Shown here piece by piece: positions 35,685-44,647 of a stretch of DNA of 64,000 nt. The translations under genes and the position numbers were made by a program. How positions within the stretch are numbered: the first letter of the stretch is position 1; every line of letters starts with the position of its first letter. The notes under the pieces were generated by a model. That model was not told where the DNA came from and did no database searches. It saw only the letters and a program-made list of their open reading frames with translations. Source of the stretch: Paenibacillus cymbidii (GTDB lineage: Bacteria > Bacillota > Bacilli > Paenibacillales > NBRC-103111); contig NZ_SHLX01000005.1 in NCBI RefSeq assembly GCF_004764705.1, positions 248,001 to 312,000 of the forward strand, read 5' to 3'.

Positions 35685-38600
35685 CGTTTATTTTTCCTCC
35701 CTTGCATAATGTAAAGCTCGGGGGCGTGACGCAGCCCAGATGGTACCAACTGATACGCTTCGGAGAAAGAATCTCCTTCCGTCACCCAGTGTTCAGGTGC
35801 GTAGGCCCACGAATAGACCGGCACCATATGCAGCGGTCCGAACGTATTTCGCCTCGTCAGAACCACATCCAGTTGAATCTTTCCGTCGAATGCTGCACCG
35901 CAATCCAGCTCGGCTTCGTAAGGCTGCCAAGCGAGCATTTGCGATTCTTGGCCTGCGATCGCGACTTTTACGCATGCCGCGTCATAATCGAGTTGTGCCA
36001 GCCGAACCTTACGATTTCGTAACCGCTCAGGGTCAACTGTCAGGAAATACGTCACCGTGCCCGAGTAAAAAGGAAATCCTTGCGCGGCAAGATCTCCGGC
36101 CGTGATCCGTGCTGGAAGTCGGGTAACGATCGTATCCGCTCCAGTCAAACGAACGCCAAAGTCGCCCAACAAATACAACGCTTCCAGATCGACGCCTTGG
36201 CGGAAAGCTGTTTCCAGGCGGATGGTGTTGGCCCCTTCCCGCAACCATTCGTTCGGTACGGGTATTTTACGGAAGCATGGATCGACCCACCAGTCCGGAT
36301 CGTCGGGAACAGGCAACAACCGGTCGTTCAGGTAGACGGTAAACAAATTCGGCTGTTCCATCGCAAGCTGTATCAGACCCACCGGTATATCATCAATTTG
36401 AAAATCGAACATTAGCTCAAGAGGAAACGCTTGTGTCTCGAAGGAAGAGTCTTGCGATTGCGCGACATACCAAGGCTGCAGCATCATGCCGCCACGCAAA
36501 TCCATGCCCAACGTTGTCCGTATCTCGCGGTCCGCTTTCAATATTTCTTGCACCGGCTGACAGTCGCCGCCATTCAAACGGTACCTGGCTCGGTCAAGCA
36601 CCAACACGTTAGGCTCGCTTAACTTGTATTCGTACGGGCCTTGCAGCGTCTGCATCAGCTCGAAACAATCTTCGAGCTTATCCGCAACGGCTGGTTCGCA
36701 GTCAGGCGCAAGCATGAATAGGCGTTCCCCGCCAGGCGGAAAATCGGTCGTAAACTCCGTATAGCCGTCCGCTTGTCGAGTTTGTAAACGAAAACGTCCT
36801 CCATCGGTGCAATTCCATTCCTGCACGTATCCTGCCCCTTTCAGCCGAATGCGTACGTCACGCTGCCACCGTTCCCGGTCCATGTTCATAAATAGTGCAT
36901 ATCGGACGTCGCCGTCAGTTCGAACCTGGCAAAAAAGATCCGGTACCGGATCCGCATGCAAATCCAACTCGCAAATCGCCTCAGCAAACACGTTGCTATG
37001 CATTTTGCATGCATGGACAATGCTCTCCCTCGCGAACGGAACACAGATTCCCCGGGAAGCGATCTTTGCCGCCGCGGATGACGGGAGCGCATCCACATAC
37101 GCGGGAGTTTCGCCTGCAAAGATGGCCTTGCCGCCGGCCAGCATAAATTGTTCAAGAATACGAAGCGTTGTCGCCCTGATCGTCGTCATGCCGCTCACAA
37201 TAACGACTTTATAGCTTGCGTGTTGAATCCGGAGATTCGGTCCCTCCTGATCGCTCGTTTCAATGCTGGCTAATCTCCCCATCATCTCCTCGTCCCCGTA
37301 ATCAAAATCGATTTGGGAACCGGCCAGCCACTCGAATAACGCAGCGTATTGGCGTTCCAACTCCTGCACGGCAGGAGCGTTCGCTTGCAAATAAGTCGAC
37401 CAGCCCGGGTAAACCTGACACCATACGCTCTCCACCGGATTGATAACGAGAACCTCACACGTCTGCGTTCCTTGATTCATGATGGTCCCGATTCGGGCGA
37501 AATACGTTTCGACAAAACGATAATCTTGCCACCAAGCCGATTGGTAGGAAATACTCGCCGGATAATCACGCTTCGATTCCCCCGCCATCGTATACCAGGA
37601 CAAATGATGCGCCCGGACATTGATTCCGAACAGCGCTTGCCAGTCGCCCACGTACTTGTGGCCCGCGAAAGGCATCTGCCATCCAGTCGCGCCATAGAGC
37701 TCGGAGAATTGCCATTTCCTCCCGAGCTGACGGGCTGCCGAAGCCAATTGCTTGGCAATCCAATATTTTCGGTTGCCCTCGGTCAAATGGTCGATGCCGG
37801 GAATATCCATATGCTCGTAATAGCGCATCATCGAACCGGAAACGGCTGTTTGGGCTGCCAGGCTGTCTTCATGCAAAATATGACCGGTCAGCAGCAGCCC
37901 GTTCTGCATGCACCAATCCTGAACAGGCTTGGCGAAATGCTCCAGGAACATTGATTGGAGAAGCTCGACATAATGCCATTTCACTTGTGAAACCGCTTGG
38001 CCTTCTGGCTGAAGGAACAGCTCCGGCAATCGGGCTTCCAGGTCGTAGCCGAACATCTCGCGGAACTCACCAAATAGCGAGTATGTCCAGGGAGCAAGCC
38101 ACTCCGCATCCCGGTTGGCGAGGCCGAACCCGTCGAACAAGCTTCCCCGGTGCGGTTCGTCCGTAAAGATGCCGTGAATGGAGCGGCCCAGTTTATCGCC
38201 GCAGTGCGCCTTGTACTTCTCGTGGGTTGAACGTAAAAACGCTTCTGTCGCTTCCGGGTTCAACGTGTCCAGATACGTGCTTCCGTTGTACATGGTCTCC
38301 TCCGCCATTTCGACGATGGAGAAGATCAGTACCGTTTGGTCAAGGGTGAGGTTTGCGAAAGTATCTCGCTCCAGGCGCTTCGTTTCGAAGACGGCAAGCC
38401 CCTCGAGCCGGCAGGCAAAGGCCGCAAACGAGTCTTCTCTCCATTCGAATTCGGAAGCAGCAACCATCTCCAATTTGATAAACTTTAGCCTATGCCGCGG
38501 ATTTCTCGTCACCGCGCCACCGGCAGTTCCGCTTGGCCATCGGTCTTCATCGTATAACCATGCTTCCATGCCAAGTTTGTCTGCCTCTTCGGCGCAGATA

Positions 38601-38809
38601 TTCACAAACTCGAACCACTCGTCACCGAGATACTCGGTAACGAGACCTGTGCGGGAATGGATGAAGAAGCCGCCGAAGCCCATTTCCTTGAATAGATGAA
38701 TTTGTCGCAGCAGTTCGTTTTTCTCCAGTTTTCCGTTCCATGACCACAGCGGTTTGCCACGATAAGCCATCGTTGGCTCGTGAAATTTTCGGTATACGTC
38801 GAGTATCAA
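35681..38809 (-). CDS. GH106-like alpha-L-rhamnosidase
   Basis: A 1042-residue protein with the N-terminal barrel typical of GH106 family proteins: PLWSWNGKLEKNELLRQI, EMGFGGFFIHSRTGL and EAWLYDEDRWPSGTAGG. A C-terminal jelly-roll part (about 780-1030) is visible. No signal peptide. It starts at TTG 38809, 11 nt after AGGAGG. It is first in a two-gene operon with GH78 behind a terminator that follows the sulfatase gene. Specificity for rhamnose is inferred from family and from the GH78 partner. Confidence 0.78.
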   Translation of the reverse strand: MILDVYRKFHEPTMAYRGKPLWSWNGKLEKNELLRQIHLFKEMGFGGFFIHSRTGLVTEYLGDEWFEFVNICAEEADKLGMEAWLYDEDRWPSGTAGGAVTRNPRHRLKFIKLEMVAASEFEWREDSFAAFACRLEGLAVFETKRLERDTFANLTLDQTVLIFSIVEMAEETMYNGSTYLDTLNPEATEAFLRSTHEKYKAHCGDKLGRSIHGIFTDEPHRGSLFDGFGLANRDAEWLAPWTYSLFGEFREMFGYDLEARLPELFLQPEGQAVSQVKWHYVELLQSMFLEHFAKPVQDWCMQNGLLLTGHILHEDSLAAQTAVSGSMMRYYEHMDIPGIDHLTEGNRKYWIAKQLASAARQLGRKWQFSELYGATGWQMPFAGHKYVGDWQALFGINVRAHHLSWYTMAGESKRDYPASISYQSAWWQDYRFVETYFARIGTIMNQGTQTCEVLVINPVESVWCQVYPGWSTYLQANAPAVQELERQYAALFEWLAGSQIDFDYGDEEMMGRLASIETSDQEGPNLRIQHASYKVVIVSGMTTIRATTLRILEQFMLAGGKAIFAGETPAYVDALPSSAAAKIASRGICVPFARESIVHACKMHSNVFAEAICELDLHADPVPDLFCQVRTDGDVRYALFMNMDRERWQRDVRIRLKGAGYVQEWNCTDGGRFRLQTRQADGYTEFTTDFPPGGERLFMLAPDCEPAVADKLEDCFELMQTLQGPYEYKLSEPNVLVLDRARYRLNGGDCQPVQEILKADREIRTTLGMDLRGGMMLQPWYVAQSQDSSFETQAFPLELMFDFQIDDIPVGLIQLAMEQPNLFTVYLNDRLLPVPDDPDWWVDPCFRKIPVPNEWLREGANTIRLETAFRQGVDLEALYLLGDFGVRLTGADTIVTRLPARITAGDLAAQGFPFYSGTVTYFLTVDPERLRNRKVRLAQLDYDAACVKVAIAGQESQMLAWQPYEAELDCGAAFDGKIQLDVVLTRRNTFGPLHMVPVYSWAYAPEHWVTEGDSFSEAYQLVPSGLRHAPELYIMQGRKNKR

Positions 38810-38847
38810 GTCCGGATCAACCTCCTATAATGCTAGGATAGAATATC

Positions 38848-38877
38848 AAAAAAGAACTCCCCAGACTTAGAGAGCTC
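38848..38877 (-). terminator. terminator after the first sulfatase gene
   Basis: On the minus strand GAGCTCTC pairs with GGGGAGTTC (two wobble pairs), followed by TTTTTT. It separates the transporter-sulfatase operon from the GH106-GH78 operon. Confidence 0.6.
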
Positions 38878-38898
38878 CGATGAAGAATCAACACCAAG

Positions 38899-41010
38899 TT
38901 ATCGAGGGTGAACTTGTTTGTTTTGTTCCCATTCATCTTCCATTTCAGCCTGATTGACCATCGTGATCGTGTTTTCCGCGTTCCAGTAAGCATGATCGTA
39001 ATCGGCGAACGAATCGATGAGCCGATTGGCCATTGCGATTTCGGCGTCGGTTAACATGATGAGATCATCGTCGATAATAATCAGGCCGCTTGCATCCGCT
39101 ATCGCCGACTTCCCGATAATGGTCTGGCATTCTGGCAACGGCAGCATAAAAGCATCATTCACCAGGACCGGAGCATGCCTTAATCTTGCTGGCTTTCCAT
39201 TTATGGTGGTAGCATTTATTTTCAGCGTGAGTATTTGGTTATGGAGCGTAATGGTAGCTTCTTCCCCGGTTTGTGAATAGGCATATCCGAGCTTGGTAAC
39301 GACAAATTCAAGTGGAATGAAAGGAATGTCTTCAACCATGACAGGCACCTGTCGGTTTGTAATCTTGCCATCATACTTGTTGCAAATGGCGGTAAACTTG
39401 CCTATCTTCATGATCAGCGAATGGTGAATTTTCTTATAGAACGCCGTCGTTTCATTAGCCAATACGATCTTCGGGTAAGCTCCCGCTTCCGATAAATCCG
39501 GATCGTTCTCCACTTTTCGGGTAAACTCCTTCACCCATTCATCCCATCGCCGGAATGCCACCGGAACAGTCGAACCTTCGATGTAGGATGGATTCAGCTT
39601 CGGTTTCGCTTGCGGAATGCACTCCTGATGCGCCAGGATATAGCTTTCCAGTTCTGTTACCTTCTCAGGGAATTGGGAGGCAAGATTGACCGTTTCCGAA
39701 ATATTCGCATCCAAATCGTATAATTCATACTTTTGTTTCAAACCGCCCATTAATTCGTAGTTGACGATCAATTTCCATTTTCCGCTGTTGATTGCGGCGG
39801 ATGCCGTATTACCTGGTGCCGGCACATTGGCGATAAAATTGGTGAACACACCGGCGCGAGGTAAGCTTTGTCGTTCCCCCCGCAATAAAGGCATGATGGA
39901 TTCGCCGTCCAGCACCTGACCGTTTTGGCGGAATCTTTCGTCCGGCACTTGCATTTCGGCATAATCCAGCAAAGTCGGATAAAAGTCTACCACATGAATG
40001 TTCTCGCTGCAGGACGAACCAGGGGTTGTGACGCCGGGAACCTTCACAATACAGGGGACACGTATGCCGCCTTCATAAATCGTCCCTTTCCCTTGCCGCA
40101 ACGGATAATTGTTCGTTGGAAAATGTCCGTCGATCGCGTCATACATGTTGCCGCCGTTATCGCCTATAAAGACGACCATTGTCCGATCGGAAATGCCGTT
40201 CGACTCCAAAGAATCCAATATTTTTCCTACTGCGTCATCCATCGTTTTGAGCATGGCGGCCATATGAAAGTTGCCGTTCTGCGGACTTTCCGGAACATGC
40301 TTTTTTCGGAAATAATCAATATACTCCTTTTTGCCCTGGAACGGCGCATGTACGGAAAAGTCCCACATTTCCAGCAGGAAAGGGTTGTCTTTATTGGCCG
40401 CGATGAATCGATCCGCCTCTCTGGCAAGACGGTCCGTAATATTTTCCCCTTCGAGAAATAAACTGCCCGTATCGAATACGTTGCCCGGAATGTGAGGGAA
40501 ATAAGGGTCGTAATAGCAGCCCGGCCCTGGGACAGGCATCCCCAGATCGACATCAAAACCGCGGTTTTTCATTTGATATTCGCTGCCCACACCCAGGTGA
40601 TGTTTGCCGATAAATCCCGTTTTATAACCATTCTCCTGAAAAGCTTGGCCGATGGTATATAAATGGGCTGGCAAAGCAGTCAACGATTTTTTGGTCACAT
40701 ATTTTTGCCAAACCGGCCCGTCGTCGCCGTCAAACTGAAACCCTTCCGTATTGTCCGGCAAATGGCCGCCTGGATTATTGATGCCGGTTCGATGAGGATA
40801 TTGTCCCGTTAAAATGGCAGAACGGGACGGTGAACATAACGGATGCGCGTACGCATGCGTAAATGTCATTCCTTCGCAAGCCAAACGCTGAACGTTTGGC
40901 GTTTCATAGTAGGTGCTTCCATTCAGGGCGACATCCATCCAACCCAAGTCGTCGATCAATATAAACACAACGTTCTTGCGAACCGAGCGCAGAGAGTTAT
41001 CCTTATTCAT
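38899..41010 (-). CDS. type I sulfatase with a C-terminal copper-amine-oxidase-N-like domain
   Basis: A 703-residue sulfatase that hydrolyses sulfate esters. Metal-site start VVFILIDDLGWMD, formylglycine motif CSPSRSAILTGQYPHRTG (Cys about residue 58), FIGKHHLG and FIGDNGG are all present. After about residue 520 the protein continues with a segment resembling the Cu_amine_oxidN1 beta domain (GKITNRQVPVMVEDIPFIPL, EFVVTKLGY), an unusual addition to a sulfatase. No signal peptide. Its ATG overlaps the DUF624 stop (ATGA). The enzyme making formylglycine is not in the window. Confidence 0.88.
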   Translation of the reverse strand: MNKDNSLRSVRKNVVFILIDDLGWMDVALNGSTYYETPNVQRLACEGMTFTHAYAHPLCSPSRSAILTGQYPHRTGINNPGGHLPDNTEGFQFDGDDGPVWQKYVTKKSLTALPAHLYTIGQAFQENGYKTGFIGKHHLGVGSEYQMKNRGFDVDLGMPVPGPGCYYDPYFPHIPGNVFDTGSLFLEGENITDRLAREADRFIAANKDNPFLLEMWDFSVHAPFQGKKEYIDYFRKKHVPESPQNGNFHMAAMLKTMDDAVGKILDSLESNGISDRTMVVFIGDNGGNMYDAIDGHFPTNNYPLRQGKGTIYEGGIRVPCIVKVPGVTTPGSSCSENIHVVDFYPTLLDYAEMQVPDERFRQNGQVLDGESIMPLLRGERQSLPRAGVFTNFIANVPAPGNTASAAINSGKWKLIVNYELMGGLKQKYELYDLDANISETVNLASQFPEKVTELESYILAHQECIPQAKPKLNPSYIEGSTVPVAFRRWDEWVKEFTRKVENDPDLSEAGAYPKIVLANETTAFYKKIHHSLIMKIGKFTAICNKYDGKITNRQVPVMVEDIPFIPLEFVVTKLGYAYSQTGEEATITLHNQILTLKINATTINGKPARLRHAPVLVNDAFMLPLPECQTIIGKSAIADASGLIIIDDDLIMLTDAEIAMANRLIDSFADYDHAYWNAENTITMVNQAEMEDEWEQNKQVHPR

Positions 41011-41675
41011 TGATTGTCCCTCAAATCTGATTTTATTGACACGTTGCGGCCATTCTGCTCATCTTCGATCCGTTTATTGTGATAGTGAATAAATCGCGCG
41101 CCCATAAACGCCACCGTACCGGGAATCAGCGCGAGCGCGGCGAAGCCGGAGAAATAAGCCAGTATTTTGTAGTAAATCACGATCATGCATATGATCAGTA
41201 TCGTATCCACCGCATAATAAACCCCATATTGCGCCGATTGAACGAGCGTCGTATAGAAGGACTGTCCGGATCGTACTGCGAACGGGTAGTAAAAGAGGAA
41301 AAGAACGAACATACCGATCAGGAACAAAGCGGTCCACGCGATCGTCCGATAAACCGTCTCTCCCTCTAATGTCAGCAGGAACAAACTGCACCCGACCCCG
41401 CCGGCGCCTGCAGCCATTGCCCCAGACAAAGGCAGCCCCAATTTCCACAGTGCTGTCAATTGCCGAAAATATTCCGACGGCTTGACACTTCGATCGTCCG
41501 CGACCTTTCTCATGCTAACGCACAACGCACAGATCGCAGGGCCGGCCGTGACGACGGGCAAAAGCAGCACCACGGTCAGCAGACTGTACAGGATGACATA
41601 ATGAAGGTTCCAGTAATAGCAAGACAAGCTTGCCTTGACGTATGACCAGTGAAGCCATCCTCTTGCCTGAAACAT
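41007..41675 (-). CDS. DUF624 (YesL-like) membrane protein
   Basis: A 222-residue protein with about five membrane helices, of the DUF624/YesL type that accompanies sugar ABC importers in Bacillus and Paenibacillus; molecular role unknown. Seen: LHYVILYSLLTVVLLLPVVTAGPA near the start, with the family-typical PA(T/I)xA pattern as GPAICAL. It begins 30 nt after the MalG-type permease and overlaps the sulfatase start by 4 nt. Confidence 0.8.
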   Translation of the reverse strand: MFQARGWLHWSYVKASLSCYYWNLHYVILYSLLTVVLLLPVVTAGPAICALCVSMRKVADDRSVKPSEYFRQLTALWKLGLPLSGAMAAGAGGVGCSLFLLTLEGETVYRTIAWTALFLIGMFVLFLFYYPFAVRSGQSFYTTLVQSAQYGVYYAVDTILIICMIVIYYKILAYFSGFAALALIPGTVAFMGARFIHYHNKRIEDEQNGRNVSIKSDLRDNQ

Positions 41676-41705
41676 GCGATCACAACCTTCTGAAGGTGAT
41701 GTTGC

Positions 41706-42581
41706 TTATAGCTTCATTCCGGATGCAAAATCCCCATTGATGAAATATCGCAAACCGAACAACGTCGTGAAAACAAGAGGCAAACCGCTGAGTAGAAACA
41801 TTGCGTAGCTGATTCCCTGCTCCCTGTACTCTCCCTGCGTTTGATTCGTAAGCGCTCGCAAGACAGGCATCAGCGTCTGCTTGCTCTGCTCGTCGATGAC
41901 GAGAATCGGCCACAAAAAATCGTTGTATATACTGCTGAAGCTTGTCACCGCTTGCACGGATATAATCGGAATGGCGAGCGGCACGGCGATTTTGGCATAC
42001 ATAACCCATTCGCCTGCGCCGTCCATCTTCGCGGCTTCGAATAGTTCCCCCGGCTGTTGCGACATGAACGTTCGCAGCAGAAATATCGCGCCGATCTGTC
42101 CGCCGGCAATATAGTGAAAGAGCAACGCCCACCAAGTGTTTTTGATGCCAAGATCGATCATCAGCACATAGGACGGAGTCAACGTGAGGACCGCCGGCAC
42201 GATCATGAGGGCAATGATGGCGTAGAACAGCGCTTCCTTGCCCGGGAAGGAATGCCGCGTGAATACATAGGCAGAAATGGAGCTAAAGAAGACAATTCCG
42301 GCAGTCGACAATAAGCAGATCGCAATGCTATTCAACATGTTGGGCAGCAACTGGTTAAAGCCGATGGACCAATTTCCCCATTTGAATTGTTCCGGGAGCT
42401 TCCAAATCCCCATCGATATTTCATAATTCGTTTTCAGCGAAAGCAACACCGTGATCAAGATCGGCAGCAAGACGATCATGATTGTAACGACCAATATGAT
42501 CCCGATGACAAGCTGAGCGCCGGGGCCATCAATGCCTTTTCCTTTGTTCAACTTTTTCCTGAGCGCCATAATGGCATTCAT
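41706..42581 (-). CDS. sugar ABC transporter permease, MalG type
   Basis: A 291-residue permease with six helices (VIGIILVVTIMIVLLPILI first) and the EAA loop QQPGELFEAAKMDGAGEWVMY. The C-terminal GLRYFINGDFASGMKL is characteristic of MalG-like permeases. AGGAGGGG precedes ATG 42581. It lies 28 nt after its partner permease, in the same operon as the binding protein, DUF624 and sulfatase genes. Confidence 0.92.
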   Translation of the reverse strand: MNAIMALRKKLNKGKGIDGPGAQLVIGIILVVTIMIVLLPILITVLLSLKTNYEISMGIWKLPEQFKWGNWSIGFNQLLPNMLNSIAICLLSTAGIVFFSSISAYVFTRHSFPGKEALFYAIIALMIVPAVLTLTPSYVLMIDLGIKNTWWALLFHYIAGGQIGAIFLLRTFMSQQPGELFEAAKMDGAGEWVMYAKIAVPLAIPIISVQAVTSFSSIYNDFLWPILVIDEQSKQTLMPVLRALTNQTQGEYREQGISYAMFLLSGLPLVFTTLFGLRYFINGDFASGMKL

Positions 42582-42609
42582 CGTTTTCTTCCCCTCCTCT
42601 CCTGCCGCG

Positions 42610-44556
42610 CTAATCCAGCGACTTGATTCTCATATTCACGAGCGTAGCCGCAAAAATGACAACGAACATCGAAATTCCCATCGCGGACGCAACTCCGTAG
42701 TTTTGAAACCTTGTCATATTGTAGTAAAGCTCCAACATCGGCGTATAAGTGGCATGTCCAGGGCCGCCCATTGTCGTTAGATAGATGCGTCCAAAATCCT
42801 GAATCGAACCGATGAAGCTAACGACGAATATAAACTTCAGTTGCGGGATAATGAGTGGGAGATCGATGGACCAGACCCGTCTCACCCAACTGCATCCATC
42901 CACTTTCGATGCCTCGAAAAGCTGTGACGATATCCCCATCAAGGCCCCATAAAAGATGATATAGGCGCCGACCCACGGAAATCCGATCAGGATAAGCCCC
43001 CAGATGGCCGAATTCGGATCCCCCAGCCACGATCGCGACAACGAGGACAGCCCGACCGAGTCGAGCAATTGATTAATCAATCCGCCGGATGACAGGATGC
43101 CGTCCGTCCAGATGAGCAATATGGCCACGCCCGGCAAGATTCCAGGCAAGTAAAGCATGACGCGCGACCAGTACTGGGCAAATTTCGAGCGCAAAGCAAA
43201 TATCAACTCCGCAAAAATAACGGCCGGTATGAGCGATTTCAGCAAATCGGTCACAAGGAACACGAACATATTCCTTGCTCCTGCCAAGAAGTAAGCATTA
43301 TCGATCATCGTTTTGAAATTGTCCAAACCTACCCAGCGCTTATACGCGCCAGGCTTGTAATCCATGAATGCGATCAAAAATCCATTGAAAGACGGATAAT
43401 AATTAAAAACAGCGATTAAGCTCAAAGTGGGCAATAAAAGCAAGTAAGATATTTTGTGTTTGTAGAGTACGCTAGCCAACCGCGAGCAAATGGAAACGAC
43501 TCTCTTTCGCACCCTTGGCGTTGCGAAAATAACGAGTAGAACAAGCGCAGCAGCGAATGCGTACCCCAAATAACGCAGGATCGATTGTATCCGAGCCGAT
43601 GCCGCCCGCTGATCCATGTCTTCAATTGAATAGGACAGTACACGATTGTCCGCACTCAGATACGTGAAACGATCCGGCTCGAACGACGGACTGAATTGGC
43701 TGACGGTTTCAGGAAGTTTTGTGCGGGACAGCTCTTTGCCGTTTCCGTTCAGCACAATGACGGTTCCATCAGATACCGCAGCGATCAAAAGATCGTGTTC
43801 CTTTGAAAATACGATGGATGTCAACGGACTTCCCGTATTCACTTTCCAGGAAAGCCGAAGCTCATTGTCAAAGCGGTACACTTGCCCCTCGCGGTCCGCC
43901 ACATACAAAGACCCGGTCGTTTGTTCAAAGAACGCATCTGCAGGTTCATAATCCAGCCCGACGCTTCTTTCGATCTGGCCGGACTTGTTCAATTCGTGAA
44001 TTTCCCCGTTGTTCGTAATAAAGATCGCGTTTGCGTTCGAGTCGTTCAGATAAAGAAACGGAACCGCCGCGCCCGGGTCTGTGCGATACAGTTCTTTTCC
44101 ATTCTGATCGTATAAAAAGAGATTGTTTTTTAATGCCGACAGCGAACCTGCAACCGCCATATAATGCACTTCCTTGTCGGCGGCAATGGCCGTGGGGCGA
44201 TAACCTACATCTACGCGAAGCAGCTCCTTGCCCTGCTCGAGCCCGAGCACATACAGTTTGCGATCATCCGATCCGACCAAGAGCCGCTCTTCCGTCGCCA
44301 GCATGTCATTGACCGCTCCATCGGTTGCAAATTCCCACCTGACCCCATTGCCGTCAAATGCGATCACCTTGTCATTTCGCAGCCCGGCAGCGAATCCCAT
44401 TCCTTGTTTGAATGAGACCAGTTTGTTCACATCTGTCCCCGGAACGACGTTTTCTTCTAACGGGGAAAACGTACCTGAAGGCAGCGCGACTTGCAGCGAC
44501 AAGGTGGCGATGAGCATCAGCGCAAGCAGCGCTCCGATCCCATAAAGTTTTTTCAC
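42610..44556 (-). CDS. MalF-type ABC permease fused to an N-terminal beta-propeller
   Basis: A 648-residue fusion. Start GTG 44556 follows GAGGAG by 6 nt. An N-terminal membrane anchor (GIGALLALMLIATLSL, about 5-25) precedes about 290 residues of PQQ/WD-like repeats (KVIAFDGNGVRWEF, KLYVLGLEQGKELLRVDVG, VYRFDNELRLSWKVN, TVIVLNGNGKELSR), which would lie outside the membrane. A second helix near 325-345 leads into a complete MalF-type permease (KISYLLLLPTLSLIAVFN; EAA loop SSQLFEASKVDGCSWVRRV). Partner permease and binding protein flank it. The propeller could dock the binding protein or sense glycan; this is inference. Confidence 0.85.
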   Translation of the reverse strand: MKKLYGIGALLALMLIATLSLQVALPSGTFSPLEENVVPGTDVNKLVSFKQGMGFAAGLRNDKVIAFDGNGVRWEFATDGAVNDMLATEERLLVGSDDRKLYVLGLEQGKELLRVDVGYRPTAIAADKEVHYMAVAGSLSALKNNLFLYDQNGKELYRTDPGAAVPFLYLNDSNANAIFITNNGEIHELNKSGQIERSVGLDYEPADAFFEQTTGSLYVADREGQVYRFDNELRLSWKVNTGSPLTSIVFSKEHDLLIAAVSDGTVIVLNGNGKELSRTKLPETVSQFSPSFEPDRFTYLSADNRVLSYSIEDMDQRAASARIQSILRYLGYAFAAALVLLVIFATPRVRKRVVSICSRLASVLYKHKISYLLLLPTLSLIAVFNYYPSFNGFLIAFMDYKPGAYKRWVGLDNFKTMIDNAYFLAGARNMFVFLVTDLLKSLIPAVIFAELIFALRSKFAQYWSRVMLYLPGILPGVAILLIWTDGILSSGGLINQLLDSVGLSSLSRSWLGDPNSAIWGLILIGFPWVGAYIIFYGALMGISSQLFEASKVDGCSWVRRVWSIDLPLIIPQLKFIFVVSFIGSIQDFGRIYLTTMGGPGHATYTPMLELYYNMTRFQNYGVASAMGISMFVVIFAATLVNMRIKSLD

Positions 44557-44647
44557 GTTTGGCTCCTCGTCTTTCCGTAACATCACGGCATGCGCCGATC
44601 TGGACCATCCAAATCGGCGCATGCCGCCTCCTCGCGATCAACGTCTA

